This document shows positions 28,241 through 40,979 of a DNA stretch of 64,000 nucleotides, piece by piece. Numbering within the stretch: the stretch's first letter is position 1; each line of letters begins with the position of its first letter. A program made the translations under genes and the position numbers. The DNA comes from Nymphaea colorata (lineage: Eukaryota > Streptophyta > Magnoliopsida > Nymphaeales > Nymphaeaceae), in assembly GCF_008831285.2 (NCBI RefSeq), contig NC_045141.1, forward strand, positions 16,788,106-16,852,105. The letters are read 5' to 3'. The notes beneath the pieces were generated by a model. That model made no database searches, was not told the origin of the DNA, and saw nothing but the letters and a program-made list of their open reading frames with translations.

Positions 28241-30129
28241 ACCTCCATGGTGATTAAAAAAACATTCTGCAAGAATATATACAATGTTATAAAAATTGGA
28301 TTAAATAAAAGGTGAACAAGCATATGTGGAATTAGGCATCTGATACATTTGGTTTTTCCTCTTAATATGAAGTGACAAAATGAACACATATGCACTCCAT
28401 GCATGCACCCAGCATCATCTTTGACATATCCATTCTCTTCTGCTAAATAAGGTTAGACATGAAAATGAATCGTGCTCACTCCTTAGAGGGAAACAGCAAA
28501 GAGGGGTAAAAAAAACATATTATAGCTCCAGATTCAATCAAAACTTAACCTAAATTGATTTTCTTTTCCATCGGTCATAATCATTTTTCTAATCTGAATT
28601 AGATAATTATGCTCATATTGTGACAAAACATAATATATGTGGACATAAACTAATTTGCCCCTTTGCAATATAAGCATGTAGTGGCAGTGATGACCTTTCA
28701 CTATTTCTTGCTTATACAAGTTAAGCTTGCTAATCTGTTTCGATCTTCAACATTGCAAAGGCCACAAATTGGTGATGAGTGGGAGTTCTTAGTTCTTACT
28801 AATTACATAACCAATCTGGATCAGAAACACTCACTAGGCAGAGGTGACATACAAATTCACTGTTTTAGCACCAACAAAAGAAAGTTAGTGATTCTAAAAG
28901 CATCCAGCTGGTTAACAGAGCCAATGGTTTGCTAACACTGCTTCGACCTGTATTATCTCCTGCAGCTTGGCAGATGAATGCAAGTTTATCTGGACACCAG
29001 CAGATACTGTTCTTCGCATATGTTTCTCTAGTGAAAATTAATGGAAATATTTTTTTAGGCAGAAAAGTCTGAAGACTTACCAGAAAGGTCTCAGTATTTG
29101 CAAGTCCCAACTTCTTACACATTTTAGCATGTTACTGTATCTCATGGAAAAAAAGAGAAAAACCATATAACAAACCCATTTTGGTATCATGTACCATTTT
29201 CAAGAGTAACCAAGCACCACAAGGCTCCGGCTATCAGAGTAATCATTCTCATTTGCTCTGCATTCATTCTTTTGTGCCTAATATCATTTTTCTAATAGAG
29301 GAACTTCTTAGTTCTAGACTCTAATTAATCATGAAAGTCATCAATGACAACCAAAATATCCTTTTCCTCTACATAATTTCGGGCCCTGAAGTGCACTTCC
29401 CTGGTAAATAATCTTAAGAAGTCAGTTGTTCAAAAAGATGAGGACAATGGAAAGGAAAACAAAGAAAAAAAAATTAATAACGATTACCACGCTTGACAGG
29501 CATCCCAACTAGTCATAAGTCTCCCTCAAACATAACTCGATTGCGTGACGTACATAACCAAAACTGGTGAAATCAAATTTGGTACAACCAATATACGTAT
29601 TTCACTATAAATAATTTTCTCTTTTAAGATAAAAGCAACCCCCTCTGACCCACTAGAAAACCTATCCAAATAGAATAACACTCACATCACTTCTATAGAT
29701 GCGTAACCCAATAATTTACCAAATGCGCCATGAAAAGAAAACTCAACGTTATAAACGCACCCACACTCATCGCCAATCATAAGGACAAACATGAGATGGA
29801 AAGCGAAGCAAGACACAGAAATTCCGGAGATGCCAACTTCTTCAAATCAAGAAGACGCATCGAGACACTCAAAAAGATAATCACACCTATATGTGAACGC
29901 GGAAAAGCACAAGCAGGAACTACTGAAGAAGAAGAAAAGAAAAGAGAGTAAGAGCGATAGAGAGATTATCACGGATCTAAAACAGCACTACATCAAGAAG
30001 CGAGGTAACGACTGAATGAAGACGAGGAAGAATCAAAACTTACAGGAGAGGGGGTCACGCGCAGTCTGCCGTCGCCTCCCGAGCTGCGCTGCCAACAAAA
30101 CGAGAAACCGGGTGATGGTTTAGGGCTCC

Positions 30130-31794
30130 CCAAGCAAGTGGCAACCCAATGTCCAGTGAGTTATAATACTCCCACCCTTTGACCCGACAAGCTGGACCCG
30201 TAACCCGACTCGCAGTATACCCAGTAAGATTCGAGTTGGGTGATTCAGAAGGCGATCCAAATCGTGTTAGATCAGATCCCCGGGCTTAAAGGGATGCAAC
30301 TTGTATTTGAAAGATATGAACTGGATTCAATCGAAGTAATTCTTATCAGATCCAAACTGGAGCTTAATGTGATAGGTCCAATTGAACTCAAGTGGAGTCC
30401 AGCATAGGTCCGTTTAATTCTAATTATAAAAATTTCTTTATTTTTACAGTGACATATTTAAATGTTTACTTGTATAAATAGGTGTCTCATATATGTATAT
30501 ATATGAACAAGTGCCTCTTTAACTAACTGGCTTTGCCTCTTATGAATGGGAACTTTGTTCCGAACATTTGCATTTTTAAGGCAAACCATTAGTTGGTTAC
30601 TATAACCATAATGATGAGCAATTTATCATAGTTATGAGTCAAAATCTCTCGCTTTTTTTAGGATATATTGCTTCGGGAGAAGCCACACCTTCTTATTTTA
30701 TGACTTCTGTAACATCTAATTTGGCATGATAAAGCAAAAGACGAAACTATACTCGTCAGCAGCTCCGATCTAATCTTTGTGCGGTACGTCTTTCAAATGT
30801 GATCGGCTATAACAAAACAAATCGGTTAAAAAAATATTATTTTCTTGTTATTTTATGAGTATATCTGCTAATACAAGGTCGTATTAGTTGAATGTATATA
30901 AAATGAAACAATGAGTCCGGAATATTCTCCAAATTTCTTTAAATAATTGACAATTTGCAGAATAAAGTTGGATTTTTTTTTTCTTTCACAATCTTCTTTT
31001 GGAACTTGGCGACGTGGGCGTGAGCTAAATCACTTGTTTAATTAGCAATCCTCTATAAAATCTTGCATTTAAAATACATCGCCAAGCATCTAAGAAATTC
31101 GACGCCGTAAGAAATCAGATTCCCTTTTTCATATCAGAGAGGCGATCAGAAAGTTTATTCCAGAGAAAAGGACAACGCTAAACGCATCTCTCGAATATAA
31201 TTTGTTCAATAGCCCAAATAACGTTGCCATAAATCTCAAATTCCGAGTCGAACCCTGTTGGAGGATAGGCAAGCTTCCACATATCTCGAATTCAATTCAA
31301 AAGGTTTGTGATTTGATGCGCAACCTTAATTTTTTCCTTTTTCTCTTAACTAACTGGAAAAACTGAATAATATGTAATATGAGTTTTTATATATACTTAC
31401 TTAGTAATGTTTAAGATATTTAACAATGCAAAAAAAAAAAAAAAAAAAACCTTAAGTCGAACTCATATTCAACTCGAGCAACTTGAGTTTCGGATCAACG
31501 AGTTTGCCAACTATGGATGAGTCAGGAGCCAGAGGCCTAGCTGGGTCATGGCTCAGTCTTGGTCGGGCGACCCAGGCTTGGCTGAGTCATGGCTCAGTCT
31601 TGATCAGGAAATGCGCCTAGCTTCGTCTTGTTTGAGTGGAGATGCTTGTGAAACTCGAACCTAAAATTGGTTGCCTGACAGGCATGACTCATGGCCTCCG
31701 ATTGTGCCAATCGATCCTTTCAGTAAAAGGGAAAAGATGAAAATCAACTTATAAAACAAAAACAAGGTCAACCGACGTGATCATGAGTTGAAGG
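30130..31794. other. Intergenic DNA upstream of uS10
   Basis: Degenerate AAATCC/TTGGATC-type repeat words at 30190-30420, a ~20-base poly-A run at about 31430-31449, and a diverged GC-rich repeat (GCTGGGTCATGGCTCAGTC, about 31538-31610, imperfectly repeated). No gene is recognised. Confidence 0.6.
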
Positions 31795-32266
31795 TAGGGG
31801 TGAACAAAGAGCTGAAAAGATTCGTGAATGAGTTCAAGTCGGTCATTTGCTTAACGAGTCGAGCTCGAGTTCATGAGTCGACTCGTTCAAATAATTGAGT
31901 TGAGTCTAAACTCAAACTGTTAAAGCTCGACTTTGCTAAAAAATGATGTAAGTTATTTTTTAGATATCCGACACGTTTTTTAATTAAAAAACTAGTATAT
32001 TGATGTTAATTAATTATGTAAGTTTTTACAAAAACTCATTCAAGCTTTAATAAAGTCGAGTTGGATTTATGGTAAAGTAATAGTCTATATATTCAAACAA
32101 GTTTGTCGAGTTTTAATCGAGCTCGAGCTCAACACATAACTGTCAAGCCGAGCTTGAACTGCTTTTGTCCAGCTATTCTTGAACTTAAGTTTGAGTTCAA
32201 GGTTTCATTAGTCAACCGGACTTTGAGCTGATTGAACTCGTCGAGCTTGATTAGTGTTCACCCCTA
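31795..32266. mobile_element. hAT-like MITE, 472 bp
   Basis: Terminal inverted repeats TAGGGGTGAACA (31795-31806) and TGTTCACCCCTA (32255-32266). The flanks GTTGAAGG (31787-31794) and GTTGAAGT (32267-32274) match at 7 of 8 positions, fitting an 8-bp target duplication. The interior is rich in GAGCTCGAG/GAGTCGA/TTGAGTTC words in both orientations and codes for nothing. A degenerate stretch of similar words is at 47.63-47.75 kb. Confidence 0.88.
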
Positions 32267-32274
32267 GTTGAAGT

Positions 32275-34333
32275 TGAAGGGGAAGAAGTCTGTTTAGCAC
32301 TACGTTCTTCTTACACATCTGCCAGCACTTCAATGATTCTCCGCAGAAAAACGAAACATGTCCAGCCAAGATTTCCACTTGCGCCCCGAGAAATTCTTTT
32401 AGTGACAGAGACAAGACGGGATGCCTTCAAAAGGATCCAAAGATCTCTTGGATCTTCGAATCTCGCAGTACACATAGTGACCACATTCACAAGTTGGAGA
32501 ATCAGAGGAAAGGCAAAGGAGCACTGGCATCGCTTTCTGGTAAAAGAGAGGGAAAAAATCGAAAGAAATGAACCAAAAAACTTTAGCTTTTTGGCTGTTC
32601 CCATCTAAAAATGGTGCTGTTCTAAGAGTGCACGATAGTTGGTGGTCGGATGAGTGCTCTTCTTCTTCTTTTGAACTGATCATCTTTTGGTCACCTTCTT
32701 CTTCTATTGGTGCAGAGTTGAACTTTCTCATCACTTTGTAAGTTCACAGAGTCATTTCATAAAAATATATGCATAAATGAAACGTATTAGGTGGACTGCA
32801 AGTTGCAACAATATCTAATAATGCTAAATCGAGTTTCATATCAATGAAATTTGATTGATATGTGTGATTGCTTGTAAATGAAAACGCGTAAACCTCCGTA
32901 GATATTTCAAGATTAGGAAGCATAAACTCCTTCTTTGTTGACAATGAGCATGAAGTCATGAATTGCCGAGGGATCTGATCTCCTTCTGTATCTCAAGATG
33001 CAGAAGCATGAAATTTTCACCCGCCTTCACCTTCTCACCCACTCACACCACACAACTCACAAGCAAGTGCATGCTTAGTGCAGAGGCTAACGTCATGGCG
33101 GTGACAACTTTTGCATCCCTGCAAGTTCACGAACTCGGTCGCCCCGGGCCACGCTGCCCTCTCCCCTTATGTCACCATCAACAGAAAGAAGAAAAGATTG
33201 TGGCCATGAAAACCAGGACGCAATTCACCGTCCACCGAATATTCTCTCTCCGTCTGTCTGCATATGAACAGATGACCTTCCATTATGCGGAGAATCCTGC
33301 CCTTGTCATGGTGGGCCAAAACCAGCCACCCCCAAAAAATCTCAGCCGTCCCCTCCCACAAAGGGGACGGCGTGGAGACATGGCTTCATGGCAGCACTCA
33401 TGGAGACGACGATAACAAACCACAAAGTCCGCCCTTCCACTACCACAACGACTATGAGGATCAATACCTGCTTTCGTTTACTGAGTAGCCGGCCATCAAT
33501 GCTCGAAAGAGATTTTCCTCTCTGTTTTCGTTTTTAGCTTAAACTGGTTCAAAGGAAAATTCTGACCTGAACTCTTAGAGGTTTTGTTGTTGCCAGTTTC
33601 CTCAAGCAGTAATGACCAAGATTCATGAAAATCAAACCGTGACTCAGAGTCGGCCTTTCTATGGCATAAAGCTGGCGGATTCGTACTAACTTCTTCTTGC
33701 TGTCAGATGAAGAGTCACGATCGGATTCAAACTTTATATATCTACCTTGAAACCGTTCCCTAAAAAGGTTTGGAAAATCGGAAATCTTAAACTAGAAACG
33801 CAACTGAATCTGACTAAAAGATTTAAGAGAGAAAAGGTGTTTTAAGAACAGAAGCTGGTCTAATCACATGGGATCTTGCCATCTATCTAGACTTGCGGAC
33901 GAAGAAACTAACTAGAAATCATCTCCCTCAAGAAAGAGATGACCGAACGATAAAGCTCTGCATCACGCCGGGTCGTCCAGATCGATCGGAGAGTAGAAAC
34001 TTTTGATTTCACTAATTTGGTGCACGTCTCTTTTGGAACAGAAAGAAAGAGTATGAGAAAAGAGAAGCTCTTGTTTATCTATGCCATTTACTCTCAACAA
34101 CATGATACAGAAAACCTCACCAGTAGTCCAGAAAATTGAAGAAAAGTAAAACCAAAAAGGAAGAAGGACCGTTTGTCCGGTGAAAAACTGACAGACCAAA
34201 GATCTGTCTACCAACCGGCACCATCCGATCAATTCCGGCCTTATTCTAGCTCTCTTAAACACTCTCTGATCATAATTCTCAGGGAGGAAAAAGGGGAAAG
34301 AGGAAGGAGAAGAGGGGAAGATGGGGATCACGA
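32275..34333. other. Intergenic DNA, no supported gene
   Basis: Short frames on both strands at 32.3-33.5 kb have no recognisable domain, and overlapping frames on opposite strands argue against any of them. The part nearest 34334 is probably 3'UTR of the HHO gene. Confidence 0.5.
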
Positions 34334-35289
34334 TCACTCAGTTGTTACGTCCGATCTCGACGCCTGGAGGTGTCCCTTCCAACTATAGCTCTCGGACTTG
34401 GTGTCCGACTCGCTGCCATCGTCTTCGTCTTCCTCCCGGCTGTAGTTGCTCGCCCTCGCCGGAAAATGGAGCGGGCCTTGAGGAGAGCCAGAATGGCTCG
34501 GGCTCCGTTTAGCAGTCTGGTAGTCCTCGCCCCTCGCTGAGGACGAGTACTCACGGGGCACCCACAGTCCGCCCAACAGCATCAGTTGGGAAGATTGCTG
34601 GTTTCCAGCAGGGGCCTGTGCGCCGGCGTTCGGCCTCCGCGTGTGCAGTCTGTATTTCTGAAACAACAAAAAGACGAAATTGTCGGGATTCTAGGACCAT
34701 CCAAGACTAGAAAACTCGAAGGAAATGGCGACCGAACAGAACTAAAGCTCTAACCTGCAAATGGCTCTTGACTTCATCATTGGTGAGGCCGTCCACCTTC
34801 ATCAATTCCCTTATCTGCTTAGGCGTCGCCACTGCAACCAGAAAGAAATGTTTGATCAGAAAAGGCTGCTTACAAAATTGTGAATCGCGAACCAATGAGA
34901 TATGAGGCCGAATTTTTGGTTGAACTCAAGCTAACCTTGAGGTCCGCCTAATTGCTGAAGCGCGTTAACGAAGCGTCTGTGCAATTCAGGAGACCAACAT
35001 CGTCTGGCCTTTCTCTGAGTCTGTGATTGTATGGCGGATTGGTCAGGAGATGAGGATTGAGTTTTACAAGTCTGTTTTGATTCTGTGGAAAGAGAGAGAT
35101 CAGCGGAGACGTCTCTTTCTTCCGCTGGAGCTTCCGGAAAACCGGAGGCTCCTTTGGAGGAAAGGAACGCCATTCTGCTCTGACTGGTGCTGAAGTTTTG
35201 GGAATTCTCAGATGGAACGAACTCGCCATGCATCCTCTGCAATACCAAAAGGAAACAAATTCAGACCCCCACACACACACGCACACACA

Positions 35290-35321
<32 letters not shown>

Positions 35322-35834
35322 GAGACCTTGTTGGTTAGATCAGAAGGAACGTGGGTTTCATTCCACAAGAGAGCAGAACTCATCCAATTCATCTTGTCTC
35401 TGCGATCCTTCTCTTCCTTCAATAATCCATTTCTTTTCCCCTCTTCCTCCGGCGATGATTTCTTCAAGGGAATGAATTCCTCCAGCACAGGAAGACCCAT
35501 CCTGCACTCCTGTTGCTCCATCTGCCGCTTGACACTCTCAATGGCTATCAAGCAAGGAGATTCAACCAAAAACGACACAAAATCAGATAACCAACACAAA
35601 CAATTACCTGCCCATCACGAAAACGAAGAAGAGAAGTAAGAACCACTCACCTTCATTGACGAGCTCCATGCACAAAGGGAGCTCCCTTTTGAACACATCG
35701 ATCTTCTTCCTCTCCTCCTCCAAACACCTCAATCGCTCCTCCAACCTTCCATCCCTCCCCATATCTACGAACCCGCCGCTCTTCTTCGTCACCGACGGCC
35801 TGTAATCCAAGCTCAACCCCGACGGAGAACCCAT
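34334..35834 (-). CDS. HRS1/HHO (NIGT1) family GARP transcription repressor
   Basis: MYB-related GARP protein. In Arabidopsis this family links nitrate and phosphate status by repressing target promoters in the nucleus. Five exons with consistent phase: 35834-35651, 35544-35327, 35236-34936, 34831-34755, 34657-34334, giving 367 residues. Features: N-terminal family domain with an amphipathic helix ([16 protein letters not shown], then [21 protein letters not shown], about 30-70), [12 protein letters not shown] matching the HRS1 LQLWN region, a DLSLS EAR-like repression motif (180-184), the GARP DNA-binding domain about 208-268 ([55 protein letters not shown]), and the family tail motif [10 protein letters not shown]. 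All landmarks are in frame, so it looks functional. Intron 2 is only 90 bases and mostly microsatellite. Assignment to one HHO member is not possible here. Confidence 0.94.
35270..35326. repeat. (CA)n-(GA)n microsatellite forming most of HHO intron 2
   Basis: On the coding (minus) strand the intron starts GTCTCTCT and runs as CT repeats then GT repeats for about 57 of its 90 bases (35237-35326). The last 33 bases supply the branch and acceptor region ending in TTGCAG. Confidence 0.9.
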
Positions 35835-36039
35835 ATCCCTTCTCTCTCTCTCTCTTTCTCTCTAGACCTCCCCCCCTCTCTCTATCTCTCAGACCCAGAT
35901 TGCAGAAACCCAAGAACACGAATTTAAATGGAGGAGAAAAAGGCGAAGAGAATCAAAGATCCTAGCAAACACGCACAATCCAGAAAAAGATTACAGAGAA
36001 CAAGCAGCAAGCAGCAAAAAAGTAAAGAGAAAACGAGAT

Positions 36040-36064
36040 CCTCTCTCTCTCTCTCTCTCTCTCT
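36040..36064. repeat. (CT)n tract upstream of HHO
   Basis: About 25 bases of CT repeats on the plus strand, 206-230 bases upstream of the HHO start codon, perhaps in the leader or core promoter. Confidence 0.85.
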
Positions 36065-36548
36065 TCCTTTCTCTCCAAGAAAAGGGATGCGGTTCTTAAG
36101 AGGTTAGAAGAGACTCCTTGCGTGGTCGCGGCGTCGCATAATTCCCCACTATATCCCAGAATGTCCGCCTACAAAACCGCTCTGTAAACCGCTTTCCTAC
36201 TTTCCGTTCGCCGGGATTCGAAAATCCCCTCAGAATCTCCGGCCCACAAATTTCATTTTCCAAAATATATATATATATATATATTCCCTTTCTTTCAAGA
36301 TTGTTTGGAGTAGGTAGCCGGTTCCTTTTGCCTCCAAATGAACATCATCCAGCCACGTCACCGCCTCCATTAATTTCACTACATTTTAATGAAAAAAGAA
36401 AACCGCCTTTTAATATTATTTCCTCTACCGTTCGACCTGAAAATCAATCGACGGATTCCACCGGCCGGATAATATCGTGCATAGCAAGGTTAGATTGACC
36501 CGTCTCCGGGAAGGGGGAACAAAAAAATCTGAGTGGACATGATGGCGA

Positions 36549-36794
36549 CACGTGGATCCGATTCCACCGATGGGTGGTCGAGATTCTCTTCGAGGCCCTT
36601 CTTTCCTTTTGGCGTCTTGGGTTCTCTTTTGGCGGCTCCAGCGACTGACACGTGGCGTCCTCATCGCCTTCACCTCGCCGAGTGAGAGCGAGAGCGAGAG
36701 GAGAATATTTTTTTTTTATTTTTAAAATGATTTTTATTATAAAAGAGATAAGGATGCCCCTGTCCCTTCTCTAACCTCGCCGAGCGGCCACGTG
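36549..36794 (-). promoter_or_regulatory. Three CACGTG (G-box/ABRE-like) sites upstream of HHO
   Basis: Perfect CACGTG hexamers at 36549-36554 (ACACGTGG), 36649-36654 (ACACGTGGC) and 36789-36794 (CCACGTGGG), about 715-960 bases upstream of the HHO ATG. ACGTGGC is the usual ABRE core bound by bZIP factors; G-boxes also bind bHLH factors. Whether they serve HHO or an unseen divergent unit is unknown. Confidence 0.5.
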
Positions 36795-36799
36795 GGACC

Positions 36800-39700
36800 C
36801 GCGCCCACCCGATTTTGCCTGCCCCCGCGGTGCTAGGGGCAAAAGCGGGAGAAAAGGACCAAAAAGAGCAAGGTTGACAAAGGGGGAGTCGTACAACTAC
36901 AGCCTCCTCAGATTCCGTTTGCGCGAGTATCTTCCTTTTTCCACAAATACCCCCAACTTGTCCCAAAATTGCTTGTATAACTCTTTTGAGAAAAATAACC
37001 CTATTTTTCTTCGGTTGAAATTTCAAGAAGACGAGGTGCACAGAGGGGCCCCGTGGACTGGATTCGGGTAAAATTTTTATGAGAAATTTATATTTTTTCC
37101 TCATAAAGGTATTTTGGTCATTTGAAAAATGGATGGCAGGGGAGTAATTTTGTGTTAAGGTTGGGGGCGAAAAACAAAAGGGGAGGGATGAGGACGATTC
37201 CTCCCTTCCTTCCCCATCAGGGGCTGCCTGCCTGCGCTCGGGTCGCCGCATACTATAGATGCTTTACCTGGCGGAGGCCAATGTGGCGGGACCCACACAC
37301 ACCCCCGGATTCTCCCTTACCATCATGTGGGGCCCACACACTTGCTCGCCCAGCCCTCTCCTCCAGCTACCCGCCAAGCAATCGTAGCGTAGCGTGTCGT
37401 CTACCTCCGTCCCTTCCCCCACCCGCCCCACCCTGCAATTTTTACTGTATTACCCTTTCTAATTATCTTGATTAATTTTTCCTCTTTTTTAAGATCCGAA
37501 TCGGAGGCACGGCGTCTCGTGCCGGATACCCGAGTCCAAGCTCGTTCCCGACTTTCCCTTTCGTCCGCTTATAAACTCAAAAGCTATTTAGGGATTGTTT
37601 AATTGGCATTTTTTTATTTCATGAGCCGATTCCACCATTTCTTGCTTAGCCAGCAAAAGCTCTATCTAACTCGATAGATTGTTACGTTGAGATGTATGTT
37701 AATAATATGAAAACAAGTACTTTCCGAGCACATTCGGCGTCATAGTTTGTGTTTATCGAATTCTTCTTCGGGTTATGCACATATGGCTACAAGCATTTAA
37801 AAGCGATTAAGATTTCTACTTCCATAACAAGCTAAATTGTGAAACCCATTACTCCCCAAAAATTGAGAGAGCCTTCTTGTGTTAGCAGGACTCGCCCCTC
37901 ATATTCCGGTTTGAAGCCGTCTCGTCTCGAGCGGGAATACTCTTCGGGTGGGTAATATCGTAATTATAGCGGAAACCAGGCGATGGTAAATAAGCATGTA
38001 AACGAGGGCATTTATGGCAAGAGAAAGAAGACACGCCGTCGCGGGCCCCACGGGTGGGAAGAGAAACAGAAAAAGGGACGGAGAAGAAAAACGAAGCCGA
38101 GAGGAGGAATCAAAACCAAGCAGCGGCGTCCACAAAGGGAATCCGAATATGTCCGAGGGCATTTAGGTAAAAGCAGGTGCTGTAATGGCCGACGCTGACC
38201 TCACGCAATCCCGTGTCCGTCCGTTCCAAAGAGAAAAAAGCAGCGGCAAACAGCAAAAAGAGGAAAAGTGGACAGGCGCAATGAAAGCTTCCATTCCATC
38301 AAACTTATCTACAACGAACGAGAATTCGACGGTTTTCTTTTTCTCTTTCTTTTTTTGGTCTCTTCTGCTTTGGGACTAAAAAAGGAATTTCTCACTTTTC
38401 GCGAGTCCAATGATAGAGGCTTTCTCGAGGCAGGATACTAGCCCCTCCACTTCTCCTTTATTTCAGAAAGTTCACCCTAATTTTCAAACATTTACGAAAA
38501 ACATCATTTTTTATATAGATGGATGTGCCCCGTTCATGGAGCGAGAGCTGATTATAGCTGCTTAATATATTAATAAATTGAAATTTATTAATTCATTTAG
38601 CTCATTTAATTTCATGCAATTAATGCGAATATTCTATTATATACATAAAAAAATATAGTGTTTGTGTACTCGAGAGACTTATCTAGTGGAAATCCTCATC
38701 AGCGAGCATGTATTGTTAGGACTTTTTGGAAAGACTAGTTGTCCTAGCCTTGATCTTGTCCCATGAGGCATGCAATCATAGAACTTAAAGTCGGTTATAT
38801 ATTTTCCCTTTGTGACATTTATGAGTCAGCCCTACCAAGATAAAGGACAATTGTTTAGATGCTCCTTTGTTTTTATGAAAATGTTGGAACTTTGGTAAGG
38901 CCCCCCTTTCTCAAACATCTTTGTTAATCAAAGGTGACAACATTTATATGGCTCTTTTACATGTTTCACATAATTTTCTTCTGCCCTTACTCACTTCCAC
39001 TTGCTTGTTATTAAGAGAATATTAATAATATTATCATTGTTATCATTATTACTAATAGGCAATTTAAAAAAAAATAAAGTTTAGGAAAAAGAAAAATAAA
39101 TGAAGAAACTAACAAGAAAGCATAAAAATGACTTATAAAAAGTGGTGTTTTAGTAATGATAGAAATGAAGATAGTTCATCCAACTTAAGCTTTAAACTTT
39201 AAAGCAAAATTAATGTAAAAATTATGACAAAAAAACACGATAAAAATGTGCCAAATTTATTTCGGAGTTTTTTTTTCAAGAAAATGTGAAAAAGACAGTT
39301 TTTTTTTTCGCATTCATTATTTTAATTGCATTTATCAGGTCTTTTTCGAAAAAGACAGATTTTCTGTTCATATGGTTCGAAGCAGCCCATAGGGTTGTCA
39401 ATGAATAGTGGGATAGACTTAATCAGCGATCTGAATCCAAAACCATTTAATCGGATCTGACAAAGAAAACCAAATCCGTATTATTTGAATATGGAATCTG
39501 TATGTGGATTCACGATAACTGAAACCGTATGATAGTCCTGCATCTGATTAGGATAGACTGAACACTAAGCGATTGTACAAAAGTATTGGACCCTGCACTA
39601 GTTGGATCTGGATCCAAACTTTGAAAAATAGGTCCAAGTTTGAGTTCAGGTTCAAATTTAATTATATGGGAACCCCCATTAGGCCAACCATTCATATGCC

Positions 39701-40222
39701 AAAAAAACAAGTTTTCAGTATATCAAATTGAACGGAAGAGTGATTTAAACTCCTAATTGGCACATTTTATTAATGCAGCAGGACCTTATGTAGACTCCGG
39801 ATATTTTAACAAAATAATGACAAATATATATATGTTTTTATTAAAAACAAAAAGCTCGGAACAAGCCAATGTTGTTAATTTTGGATCTTTGTATGAGTTG
39901 AAAACCAATATTTGCACCATTAACATTTATATTAAGTTAGAAACATATATGTATGATTAGAATGTTTATCTTACATATGTATGTTTATACACATACACAC
40001 AAGAAAATTGGTATATCCAAGACCACGTGGGTCAAGGATAAACCCCAAACCTCTCAAGTCATTGTTAGAGTATATTTAAAACTAAAGATAAACACCTTCA
40101 ATGTTTATAAACGCTAATTGAGTCTTGGTCGAAGTGGTTCATAAAAGAATAGATTCTTCCACTAGTGAAATATTGACGTTATAAGAGCCATTCATTTTTT
40201 TATTGCTATAGAAACACTATTT

Positions 40223-40274
<52 letters not shown>

Positions 40275-40797
40275 TCCAAGCATTCTTAAGATGGCATATT
40301 TATGATTGGATTCTAGAAAAAAAATGCTCACCCAATCAATTTTGAGGGGACTGGTTTTTATCTCTTGGATTTTTTCGTTCAAGTTTGGATAGATAAATCA
40401 TTCGGCCTATCACAGCACTCCACCCTTTGGCACTAGGAGCTAAAGCAAGTGTGAGCCGCATGTGGGTCGCGGCCTCTAGTAACCTTAAAAAACTTCTTAT
40501 TCTAGTGCCTTTTAAAAATTTTATACTTAATACCCCTTAGCCAGAATTTTCCGTCTCTCCTATCAAATAGTAAGTTTAAACATTCTCACATTTCATCGAG
40601 TGGACGTGATTAGAGGGAAAGCCAGACAGCCGAAGGATTTTACCTTAGTGGCAAAACCAAAAAAATTGTTTTGCGTGAGCACTTGTTTAAAAATACTCAT
40701 ATGTAGTAGGACCCTTTTATATATATATATATATAAAGATGCCTATTTAAAAATAAAAAAAAGATTAAGAGAATGGTGTGGACATGTGACTCTTCTA

Positions 40798-40877
<80 letters not shown>

Positions 40878-40888
40878 AGAGAGAGAGA

Positions 40889-40979
<91 letters not shown>

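Larger units (their letters stand above)
26901..30130 (-). promoter_or_regulatory. uS10 5'UTR intron, leader exon and promoter-proximal telo-like box (inferred)
   Basis: A GC-rich, CT-bearing segment at about 30044-30115 on the minus strand ends in CT|GTAAGT (junction 30044/30043), and a pyrimidine-rich acceptor ends at 26901. Together they give a 5'UTR intron of about 3.1 kb. CCCTAAACC, part of the telomere-type sequence often seen in plant ribosomal-protein promoters, is at 30118-30126 on the minus strand. The intron holds the transposon at 27102-28148; I see no exon in its remaining 1.9 kb (28241-30043). Leader exon limits are inference from splice signals. Confidence 0.5.

Noticed and set aside
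28470-28490. GTGCTCACTCC resembling the complement of miR156
   Set aside because: Similarity stops after 11 bases and no hairpin partner was seen.
31430-31449. Poly-A run as a retroposon tail
   Set aside because: No upstream processed gene sequence and no flanking target duplication could be recognised.
36670-37251. 193-codon open frame on the minus strand in GC-rich DNA
   Set aside because: No recognisable domain, low-complexity ends, and a long frame also exists on the other strand; likely chance.
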